From contig CAUASQ010000091.1 in assembly GCA_958431945.1 (NCBI GenBank), positions 1 through 6,845 on the forward strand: a stretch of 6,845 nt of DNA, given 5' to 3'. A model generated the notes under the pieces. It did not search any database and had not been told where the DNA came from. It worked only from the letters and a program-made list of their open reading frames with translations. Of the stretch, positions 1 to 5,646 are shown piece after piece; position 1 is the first letter of the stretch, and every line of letters starts with the position of its first letter. This DNA is from an uncultured Collinsella sp. (GTDB taxonomy: Bacteria > Actinomycetota > Coriobacteriia > Coriobacteriales > Coriobacteriaceae). Both the position numbers and the translations under genes were made by a program.

Positions 1-1857
1 GTTGAGGGCGTGGCGCTGCTGGCCGATTACGTCGGTGTCGATGACGGTACCGGTATCGTCCACAACTCGCCCGGTCACGGCGTCGATGACTACTTCGCCT
101 GCCTCAAGGAGGGCATCACCGACATCTGCATGCCGGTCGATGACGACGGCAAGTTCTACACCGGCGAGGAGTTTGGTACCGGTGGCCCCTTCAGCGGTAT
201 GGACACCGATGAGGCCAACCCGCACATCATCGAGTTCCTGCGCGAGCGCGGCACCCTGGTCCTCGAGAAGAAGATCACGCACAGTTATCCGCACTGCTGG
301 CGCTGCAAGCACCCTGTGCTTTTCCGTGCTACCGACCAGTGGTTTGTCTCGATGGACAAGACCGGTTTGCGCGAGCAGGCTGGCAAGGAGGTCCGTGAGA
401 ACGTCAAGTGGTATCCGGCTCACGCCGCCAACCGCATTGGCGCCATGGTCGAGCAGCGTCCCGACTGGTGCATCAGCCGTCAGCGCAACTGGGGCGTGCC
501 TATCCCCAGCTACACCTGCGCCGACTGCGGCGAGAAGGTCATGAACGACGCTACGCTCGACGCCGTCATCAAGCTCTTCCACGAGAAGGGCTCCGACGCC
601 TGGTTCACCGACGCTCCCGAGAGCTACCTGGGCGAGGCCTGCGTCTGCCCCAAGTGCGGCGGCCATCACCTCAAGGCCGATAAGGACATCCTTGACGTGT
701 GGTGGGACTCCGGCGTCTCCTGGAAGGCTGTCTGCGAGTATCGCCCCGAGCTTGAGTACCCGGCGGACGTGTATCTCGAGGGCTCCGACCAGCACCGCGG
801 TTGGTTCCAGAGCTCACTGCTTACCTCGGTGGGTGCCAACGGCCACGCTCCGTACAAGGCGGTCGTCTCGCAGGGCTTCACGCTCGACGGCCAGGGCCGC
901 AAGATGTCCAAGTCGCTCGGCAACGTCATCGACCCCAACAAGGTCTGCGACGAGATGGGCGCCGACATCATCCGCCTGTGGGTTGCCTCCGTCGATACCA
1001 GCTCCGACGTGTCCATCGACCACGAGATCCTTGCCCGTACGTCCGATGCCTACCGTCGTTTCCGCAACACGCTGCGCTTCCTGCTCTCCGAGCTCGAGGG
1101 TCAGTTTGAGCCCGAGACCGACGGCGTCGCCTTTGCCGACCTGCTGCCGCTCGACAAGCTCATGGTTGCCCGCCTGACTCAGGTCCAGGCCGAGGTTGAC
1201 GATGCTTACTCTTGCTACGAGTTCCCGCGCGCTTACCGTGCGCTTTACGACTTCGTGGTTACCGAGCTTTCCAACGTGTACCTCGACGCCCTGAAGGATC
1301 GTCTGTACTGCGACAAGCCCGGTTCGCTCGAGCGCCGCAGCGCCCAGACCGTGCTCGCTGAGCTCTTCTCGATGCTCATGCGCGATCTGCAGCCGATCCT
1401 GTCCTACACCGTCGACGAGGCCATGGCCTATGCGCCTGCCGGCTGCGTCGATCACCAGAAGTACGCCGCGCTGCTCGATTGGTACAAGTCGCCCATCACG
1501 GTCGACGAGGCCAACGAGTTTGAGGGCGTGCTCGAGGCTTCGCTCGAGCTCCGTAGCGCCGTGACCAAGGCCCTTGAGGACGCCCGCTCTGCCGGCACCT
1601 TCACTAAGAGCCAACAGGTCCGCGTCAAGGCGGTCGTTCCCGCCGAGATGTATGCGCTGCTGACCGGCGACAAGGCCGTCGACCTGGCCGAGTTCTACAT
1701 CGTCTCCGCTGTTGAACTGACCCAGGGCGAGGAACTCTCCGTTGCCATCGAGGCTGCCGAGGGCGAGTGCTGCGACCGTTGCTGGAACTACCGCACCACC
1801 GTCGGCGAGTACAACGGCCACGCTCACATCTGCGAGAGGTGTGCGAACGCCCTTTAG
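1..1857 (+). CDS. ileS: Isoleucyl-tRNA synthetase, C-terminal 618 residues (5' end outside window)
   Basis: Class I aminoacyl-tRNA synthetase that charges tRNA-Ile in the cytosol. The reading frame is already open at base 1, so the Rossmann-fold start with the HIGH motif and most of the editing domain lie upstream; roughly the first third of a ~930-residue protein is missing. Numbering from the first codon in the window, the end of the CP1 editing domain is seen at 16-31 (GTGIVHNSPGHGVDDY). The synthetase-core blocks RQRNWGVPIP (160-169) and DVWWDSG (232-238) follow, then YLEGSDQHRGWFQSS (258-272) and the KMSKS ATP-binding loop at 301-305. The anticodon-binding helical domain fills about 340-520. 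A C-terminal zinc knuckle has C591xxC594 and C611xxC614. A second Cys set, C173xxC176 and C216xxC219, sits in the catalytic core and probably binds another zinc, as I recall for clostridial-type enzymes. It ends at TAG and is followed by two hairpins. Any T-box leader would be upstream, outside the window. Identity is essentially certain. Confidence 0.98.
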   Translation, partial: VEGVALLADYVGVDDGTGIVHNSPGHGVDDYFACLKEGITDICMPVDDDGKFYTGEEFGTGGPFSGMDTDEANPHIIEFLRERGTLVLEKKITHSYPHCWRCKHPVLFRATDQWFVSMDKTGLREQAGKEVRENVKWYPAHAANRIGAMVEQRPDWCISRQRNWGVPIPSYTCADCGEKVMNDATLDAVIKLFHEKGSDAWFTDAPESYLGEACVCPKCGGHHLKADKDILDVWWDSGVSWKAVCEYRPELEYPADVYLEGSDQHRGWFQSSLLTSVGANGHAPYKAVVSQGFTLDGQGRKMSKSLGNVIDPNKVCDEMGADIIRLWVASVDTSSDVSIDHEILARTSDAYRRFRNTLRFLLSELEGQFEPETDGVAFADLLPLDKLMVARLTQVQAEVDDAYSCYEFPRAYRALYDFVVTELSNVYLDALKDRLYCDKPGSLERRSAQTVLAELFSMLMRDLQPILSYTVDEAMAYAPAGCVDHQKYAALLDWYKSPITVDEANEFEGVLEASLELRSAVTKALEDARSAGTFTKSQQVRVKAVVPAEMYALLTGDKAVDLAEFYIVSAVELTQGEELSVAIEAAEGECCDRCWNYRTTVGEYNGHAHICERCANAL

Positions 1858-1885
1858 GGTCCGCCGTTCTACCGAACGGCGGACC
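1858..1885 (+). other. Perfect 12-bp hairpin directly after the ileS stop
   Basis: The arms ggtccgccgttc (1858-1869) and gaacggcggacc (1874-1885) are exact reverse complements around a TACC tetraloop. The stem begins at the first base after the TAG stop. No T-run follows (the next bases are tgccgacgct), so it does not fit an intrinsic terminator on its own. It may protect the ileS mRNA 3' end or support termination at the second hairpin 48 nt downstream. The structure is directly visible; the role is inferred. Confidence 0.6.
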
Positions 1886-1932
1886 TGCCGACGCTGCGCG
1901 GGCCGCATTTGGACAATCTGACGTTCAATTTC

Positions 1933-1967
1933 AAGGGCGCGACCGAAAGGTCAGCGCCCTTTCATTT
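1933..1967 (+). terminator. Intrinsic terminator of the ileS transcript
   Basis: The outer stem aagggcgc (1933-1940) pairs with gcgccctt (1954-1961). The inner stem gacc/ggtc is closed by a GAAA (GNRA) tetraloop at 1945-1948, and A1953 is a single-base bulge. The stem leads into an interrupted T-tract (ctttcattt). The GC-rich stem and trailing T residues fit Rho-independent termination. It separates ileS from lspA, although these genes are often co-transcribed in other bacteria. Confidence 0.8.
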
Positions 1968-2041
1968 CACGTCACCTTGTCTCAAATGCGACCCGCTCGC
2001 TCATTTATGCTCTACCTGCGGTGTTTCCGTTCTTGGGAGAT

Positions 2042-2078
2042 TTGTCGCTTCTTGCCTGCGTCAATGTATGATTATCTA
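2042..2078 (+). promoter_or_regulatory. Possible sigma-70-type promoter for lspA-rluD
   Basis: The AT-richer gap between the ileS terminator and lspA (1968-2122) has no convincing gene. It holds a TATGAT -10-like hexamer at 2067-2072 with TTGTCG at 2042-2047 (19-nt spacer). An alternative is TTCTTG (2049-2054) with TATCTA (2073-2078), 18-nt spacer. Neither is a strong match, so only the region is proposed. A promoter is expected here because a terminator lies upstream. Confidence 0.28.
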
Positions 2079-2111
2079 CTGCGTTAAATGTAATTCGATG
2101 TTCTTGAGGGT

Positions 2112-2117
2112 AGGGGA
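2112..2117 (+). promoter_or_regulatory. Ribosome binding site supporting the TTG start of lspA
   Basis: AGGGGA lies 5 nt before the TTG at 2123. The in-frame ATG at 2141 has only a GGGG directly abutting it, too close to act as a Shine-Dalgarno sequence. This favours the TTG start. Confidence 0.5.
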
Positions 2118-2122
2118 TTTCT

Positions 2123-2722
2123 TTGAGTCGTACTGGGGATATGACGCCGCCTTTGCGTTGGCGGTTGGGTGTTGCTGGTGGCGTGGCGTTGGCCGTGCTG
2201 CTTGTTGACCAGCTGACCAAGCTTGCGGTTCGTGCCGTTGGCGATGCTCTGCATGTGACTGTTATCCCCGGTGTGATCGACTTCCTTTTTGTGCGTAACA
2301 TCGGTGCTGCCTTTAGCATGGGCGAGGGACATGGCCTCGCGTTTGCCGTGCTGGCGTTTGTCGTTATCGTTGCGATCGCGGTGTACTTGCTTCGCGCGCC
2401 CCAGCTTGCTCGCTTTGAGGTTGTGGGCATGGCTATGGTCGTGGGCGGCGCCATTGGCAATGCGATCGACCGTCTGGCTTTTGGCTTTGTGACCGATTTT
2501 ATTGCCACCACCTTCATCGACTTCCCCGTCTTCAATGTGGCCGATGTCGGCATTACGGTCGGTGTGGTGCTTGCCCTCATCGGCTACATGTTCTTGAGTC
2601 CTGCGGCCCGTGAGGTCGACGCGACCGCCGAGCTCAACGCCCGTGACGAGGCCCGCGCTAAGCGCAAGGCCCAGCAGCGTGGGGAGCGTGCCCGCAAGAT
2701 TCGCGAAAGGAGCGAGCGCTAA
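2123..2722 (+). CDS. lspA: Lipoprotein signal peptidase (signal peptidase II)
   Basis: Integral membrane aspartyl protease that removes the signal peptide from prolipoproteins after diacylglyceryl transfer to the lipobox Cys. At 199 residues it is longer than the usual ~160. Conserved blocks are seen in order: VDQLTK (28-33), RNIGAAF (58-64), GNAIDR (112-117) and FNVAD (137-141). The last two supply the catalytic pair D116 and D141. Four membrane segments are apparent at about 14-31, 71-90, 97-115 and 140-159. After TM4 comes a hydrophilic tail (161-199) in which about a third of residues are Arg or Lys. It is expected to be cytoplasmic and is not part of the catalytic fold. The start is taken as TTG at 2123 because of the AGGGGA 5 nt upstream; ATG at 2141 would remove six residues without touching a motif. 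The stop overlaps the next start codon by one base (TAATG), so expression is probably coupled to the pseudouridine synthase. lspA after ileS and before rluD is a common bacterial order. Confidence 0.95.
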   Translation: MSRTGDMTPPLRWRLGVAGGVALAVLLVDQLTKLAVRAVGDALHVTVIPGVIDFLFVRNIGAAFSMGEGHGLAFAVLAFVVIVAIAVYLLRAPQLARFEVVGMAMVVGGAIGNAIDRLAFGFVTDFIATTFIDFPVFNVADVGITVGVVLALIGYMFLSPAAREVDATAELNARDEARAKRKAQQRGERARKIRERSER

Positions 2723-3735
2723 TGGCCGACATCCATATCCTTGTTGCCGACGATGCCGCTGGTCAGCGTCTTGACGCCTATCTGGGCGCCAATGACGGCT
2801 GCCCTACGCGCTCTGCCTGCGCACATCTGATTGAGGGTGGGGCCGTAGTGGTCAATGACGAGACCTGCCTGTCCAAAAAGTACGCCGTGCGAGCCGGTGA
2901 CCGTATTTCGGTTGATTTGCCCGAGCCGCACGATCCCACCGATGTGATTCCCGAGGCCATTCCCCTCGATATCCGCTACGAGGACGACTACCTCATCGTG
3001 CTCTCCAAGCAGCGCGGTCTGGTGTGCCATCCCGCCCATGGCCACGAGAGCGGCACCCTTGCGAACGCCTTGGTCTATCACTGTGGCATTGACCATCTGG
3101 GCACCGTGCAGGGCGAGGACCGCCCCGGCATCGTGCATCGCCTGGATCGTGACACCTCGGGCCTTATGATCGCGGCAAAAGACGACGACACCCAGCGCGC
3201 GCTCCAGAATCTCATCCGCACGCGCACGCTCGACCGCCGCTACATTACGCTCGTCCACGGCCACATTGCCATGGACGAGGGCACCATTAACACCGGCATT
3301 GCCCGTTCTACGCGCGACCGTGTCAAGATGGCGGTTTCGGACGATCCTTTCGCGCGCCAGGCCATTACGACCTTTAGGGTCCTCGAGCGCTTCGATTCCA
3401 CGCGTTTTGACGATGGCTATACGCTCGTCGAGTGCCACCTGTTTACGGGTCGCACGCATCAGATTCGCGTGCACATGCGCCATATCAACCACGCCTGCGT
3501 GGGCGATCCGCTCTACGGTAAGTGCGATGCGCGTGCCGACCAGGGTTTGACCAGGCAATTCCTCCATTCCTGGCGTGTGGCGTTCGATCATCCCGTGACG
3601 GGGGAGCACATTGAGTGCCGCGATGAGCTGCCGTGGGATCTCGCCGCCGTTCTGGATGACCTAGCCCCGCGCTCGCTCGGCCGCACTGCCGCCGGCGACG
3701 AAATCGTTCCGCAGCTCGGTCTGCTCGAAGCCTAA
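2722..3735 (+). CDS. rluD: RluA/RluD-family 23S rRNA pseudouridine synthase
   Basis: Converts specific uridines of RNA, most likely in large-subunit rRNA, to pseudouridine. The 337-residue length is typical of RluD-type enzymes. An S4-like RNA-binding domain occupies about 14-65 (QRLDAYL at 15-21; AVRAGDRISVDLP at 55-67). The catalytic domain follows with YEDDYLIVLSKQRGLVCHP (86-104). The family signature HRLDRDTSG is at 139-147, with D142 the expected catalytic aspartate. GRTHQIRVHM is at 243-252 and GDPLYG at 261-266. The ATG start overlaps the lspA stop and has AAAGGAG 9 nt upstream, inside the lspA coding sequence, which fits translational coupling. The last ~30 residues past the fold are not conserved to my eye. 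Family assignment is secure; the exact target (RluD-like helix 69 sites or another uridine) cannot be read from the sequence, so the symbol is a best fit. Confidence 0.92.
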   Translation: MADIHILVADDAAGQRLDAYLGANDGCPTRSACAHLIEGGAVVVNDETCLSKKYAVRAGDRISVDLPEPHDPTDVIPEAIPLDIRYEDDYLIVLSKQRGLVCHPAHGHESGTLANALVYHCGIDHLGTVQGEDRPGIVHRLDRDTSGLMIAAKDDDTQRALQNLIRTRTLDRRYITLVHGHIAMDEGTINTGIARSTRDRVKMAVSDDPFARQAITTFRVLERFDSTRFDDGYTLVECHLFTGRTHQIRVHMRHINHACVGDPLYGKCDARADQGLTRQFLHSWRVAFDHPVTGEHIECRDELPWDLAAVLDDLAPRSLGRTAAGDEIVPQLGLLEA

Positions 3736-3753
3736 CCAGTATTAGGTGGTTTC

Positions 3754-3783
3754 TTGAACTCGGTTAGCCTACGGTAAGATATA
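3754..3783 (+). promoter_or_regulatory. Probable promoter of the glycosyltransferase gene
   Basis: TTGAAC (3754-3759) is a good -35 element. The -10 could be TAAGAT (3775-3780, 15-nt spacer) or GATATA (3778-3783, 18-nt spacer). This places the transcript start near 3787-3792, about 30 nt before the ATG. The 82-nt gap after rluD supports a separate transcription unit. Confidence 0.42.
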
Positions 3784-3790
3784 CGGTTGT

Positions 3791-3804
3791 TTACGTAACG
3801 CGTT
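3791..3804 (+). promoter_or_regulatory. Two overlapping 8-bp palindromes in the glycosyltransferase leader
   Basis: TTACGTAA (3791-3798) and AACGCGTT (3797-3804) are each perfect palindromes sharing two bases. They sit just downstream of the proposed -10 and end 13 nt before the ATG. The position would suit a repressor operator, but no regulator is visible and short palindromes also arise by chance. Confidence 0.22.
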
Positions 3805-3817
3805 CTCGGGAGCCTGC

Positions 3818-5113
3818 ATGCTCGCCTTTTTACAAACCAACACACCCATCGTGATCTTCAACCAGATTGTGGTTACGCTGCTCACGGTCTGCTTTCTGTA
3901 CCAGGTGGTCTTCTTTGTCATTGGCGCTCTTCGTGGCGAGGTCGCGCCTCCCAAGGCCAAAAAACTCCACCGCTATGCCTTCTTCATTGCGGCGCATAAC
4001 GAGGAGGCCGTGATCGCCAATCTCGTACGCTCTATCAAGGATCAGGACTATCCGTCCGAGCTCATCGAGGTCTTCGTGGTTGCCGATGCTTGCACCGACA
4101 ACACGGCGCAGCTCGCGCGCGAGGCCGGTGCCATTGTTTACGAGCGCAATGACCTGGCCCGCAAGGGCAAGAGCTGGGTCATGGATTTTGGCTTCGACCG
4201 CATCCTTAACGAGTATCCCGACACCTTCGAAGGCTACTTTATCTTCGATGCAGATAACGTCATCGCCCGCGATTACGTGTCCAAGATGAACGATGCCTTT
4301 GACCAGGGCTTCCATGTGGTCACGAGCTATCGTAACTCCAAGAACTTCGGCAGTTCGTGGATTTCCTCTGCCAACGCCACCTGGTATTTGCGTGAGGCCC
4401 GCTTCCTCAACAACGCGCGTAATATCTGCAAGACGTCCTGCGCCGTCTCGGGCTCGGGCTACCTTATCTCCGCCAGTGTTATCGAGGGCATGCACGGCTG
4501 GCAGTTCCATACACTGACCGAGGACATCCAGTTCACCACGTTCTGCGCCATTCATGGCATCCGCATCGGTTATGCGCCGGCGGAGTTCTTTGACGAGCAG
4601 CCGGTGACGTTTAAGGCGTCCTGGAAACAGCGCATGCGCTGGACCAAGGGCTTCTACCAGGTTTTTTTTACCTACGGCAAGCATCTGGTCAAGTCGACGT
4701 TCCGCTATCATCGCTTTGCCGCATATGACATGTTTATGACCATCGCTCCGGGCATGCTGCTGTCCCTGATCTCCATGCTCGCCAATGCGACGTTCCTGAT
4801 CGTGGGTGGCCTTTCGCATGGTTTCTTGGCTACCGAGGTCGAGATGCAGGCTTGTGCCGCCTCGCTTATCATGACGTTCGTGATGATGTACCAGACCTTC
4901 TTTATCCTGGCGCTGCTCACGACCATCTTTGAGTACAAGCACATTCATTGCGCTCAAAAGTGGCGCCTGGTGACCAACCTGTTTACCTTCCCGATCTTTA
5001 TGTTCAGCTATATCCCCATCACGGTTGCCGCGCTGTTCCTGAAGGTCGACTGGGTGCCCACGCAGCACGCCGTTAACGTTACCCTCGACGAGGTCATGCA
5101 GGGCGCAAAATAA
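3818..5113 (+). CDS. Membrane-bound processive-type family 2 glycosyltransferase
   Basis: Probably transfers sugar from a nucleotide-sugar at the inner membrane face to a growing surface polysaccharide. The 431-residue protein has an N-terminal membrane segment (about 12-37) and a cytoplasmic GT-A domain (about 50-300). A C-terminal membrane region has segments near 307-332, 347-371 and 386-408. The motif series is that of the cellulose/hyaluronan/poly-GlcNAc synthase group. It comprises FFIAAHNEE (55-63), the nucleotide-binding D90 in ADACTDNT, the metal-binding DAD at 144-146 in FIFDADN, the catalytic-base-type ED at 235-236 in TLTEDIQ, and QRMRW at 271-275 (Q-x-x-R-W). No PilZ or other fused domain is seen. 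The ATG is preceded by GGGAG with 5-nt spacing. The gene is monocistronic by its signals: its own likely promoter and a strong terminator. No other polysaccharide gene is in the window, so donor sugar and product cannot be named. Family is near certain; processivity is inferred from QxxRW. Confidence 0.93.
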   Translation: MLAFLQTNTPIVIFNQIVVTLLTVCFLYQVVFFVIGALRGEVAPPKAKKLHRYAFFIAAHNEEAVIANLVRSIKDQDYPSELIEVFVVADACTDNTAQLAREAGAIVYERNDLARKGKSWVMDFGFDRILNEYPDTFEGYFIFDADNVIARDYVSKMNDAFDQGFHVVTSYRNSKNFGSSWISSANATWYLREARFLNNARNICKTSCAVSGSGYLISASVIEGMHGWQFHTLTEDIQFTTFCAIHGIRIGYAPAEFFDEQPVTFKASWKQRMRWTKGFYQVFFTYGKHLVKSTFRYHRFAAYDMFMTIAPGMLLSLISMLANATFLIVGGLSHGFLATEVEMQACAASLIMTFVMMYQTFFILALLTTIFEYKHIHCAQKWRLVTNLFTFPIFMFSYIPITVAALFLKVDWVPTQHAVNVTLDEVMQGAK

Positions 5114-5123
5114 CCACGATCAG

Positions 5124-5166
5124 AACCACCACAAAGGGGATACACCTTTGTGGTGGTTTTTGCTTT
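5124..5166 (+). terminator. Strong intrinsic terminator after the glycosyltransferase gene
   Basis: A perfect 14-bp stem pairs aaccaccacaaagg (5124-5137) with cctttgtggtggtt (5145-5158) around a 7-nt loop. It runs into TTTTT (5157-5161), then GC and another TTT. It starts 10 nt after the stop codon. There is no matching T-tract on the other strand, so it works mainly for + strand transcripts. Confidence 0.93.
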
Positions 5167-5192
5167 AGAGCAGCCGTCCCGGGAGGTGTCCT

Positions 5193-5615
5193 GTGGTCTA
5201 TATCCCATTTTGGATCTGCGCCTTTGCCGGCGCGGCGATTGATATCCGCGAGCGTCGGTTTCCCAACGCGCTTGCTGCTGCGTGTGCCGTGGCGGCGTTT
5301 GCGGGCGTGTGGCTGGATGGGGGCTTAAACACGGCACTTGACCACGCTGGCCTTGCGGTCATCGTGTATCTTACTCTCGTCCTGACCGAATCGCTCTGGC
5401 GGCGCCTCCGTCAAACCACGGGCATCGGCATGGGAGATGCCAAGGCACTCTTCGCGCTTTGCACGCTCGACCCTATGGGCGGCATCGTGGCATTTGCCGT
5501 TGCGCTCCTGGCCCTTGCCCTCTCTTGCCTCTTCACAAAATCGCGCTCCCTGCCTTTGCTGCCGTTTTTGGTGCCGATTTTTGCCATAATCGAGGTCGTG
5601 GGCTGCACATTGTAA
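5193..5615 (+). CDS. Minimal prepilin peptidase-like protein (peptidase family A24)
   Basis: Predicted integral membrane aspartyl protease of the PilD/CpaA/FlaK type, which cleaves the leader of type IV pilin-like precursors at the cytoplasmic membrane face. Both active-site motifs are present: D17 in DIRERRFPN (17-25), matching the D-x6-PN pattern, and D82 in GMGDAK (79-84), matching GxGD. The protein is about five hydrophobic segments (roughly 2-16, 26-41, 51-66, 93-113, 119-137). At 140 residues it is close to the bare A24 domain and lacks the N-terminal Cys-containing methyltransferase domain of bifunctional PilD; this size suits CpaA/TadV-type enzymes. The GTG start has GGGAGG 6 nt upstream. 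It begins only 26 nt after the preceding terminator, with no clear promoter between. The HD gene follows 31 nt later and is probably co-transcribed. No pilin, pilus ATPase or competence gene is nearby, so its substrate is unknown. The assignment rests on motifs and topology. Confidence 0.86.
   Translation: MVYIPFWICAFAGAAIDIRERRFPNALAAACAVAAFAGVWLDGGLNTALDHAGLAVIVYLTLVLTESLWRRLRQTTGIGMGDAKALFALCTLDPMGGIVAFAVALLALALSCLFTKSRSLPLLPFLVPIFAIIEVVGCTL
5582..5590 (+). promoter_or_regulatory. Weak candidate internal promoter before the HD-domain gene
   Basis: TGCCATAAT resembles an extended -10 element (TGn followed by CATAAT). It lies in the 3' end of the peptidase gene, 56 nt before the HD gene ATG. 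There is no good -35 at 16-18 nt. It could give separate expression of the HD gene, but may be chance in coding sequence. Confidence 0.2.
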
Positions 5616-5646
5616 CCGATTGCGCATCCTTCTTAAGGAGCATGCC

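Noticed and set aside
814..1908. Long antisense open frame (364 codons) over ileS
   Set aside because: Mirror frame of a strongly biased GC-rich coding sequence. Its protein is low-complexity in Val, Leu, Gly and Asp, matches no family I know, and has no RBS or promoter.
1909..1937. TTGGAC as a -35 element between the two post-ileS hairpins
   Set aside because: No -10-like hexamer at 15-19 nt, and the terminator would lie immediately downstream.
1909..2208. Possible 99-codon gene between ileS and lspA
   Set aside because: It runs through the ileS terminator hairpin and into the lspA coding region in another frame, has no RBS, and its Cys/Trp-rich end comes from lspA codons read out of frame.
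2719..3609. Antisense open frame (296 codons) over the pseudouridine synthase gene
   Set aside because: Shadow of the coding frame; no recognisable domain and no start signal.
3731..3752. Possible weak terminator after rluD (CCTAA/TTAGG or AACCA/TGGTT stems)
   Set aside because: Two mutually exclusive 5-bp stems, AT-rich and followed by only three T residues. Too weak to call.
3830..5068. Long antisense open frame (412 codons) over the glycosyltransferase gene
   Set aside because: Composition is that of a reverse-strand shadow, rich in His, Arg, Gly, Glu and Asp. The + strand frame has a complete set of catalytic motifs.
5148..5169. Promoter overlapping the terminator (TTGTGG with TTTAGA)
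   Set aside because: Spacer is only 10 nt, too short for a sigma-70-type promoter.
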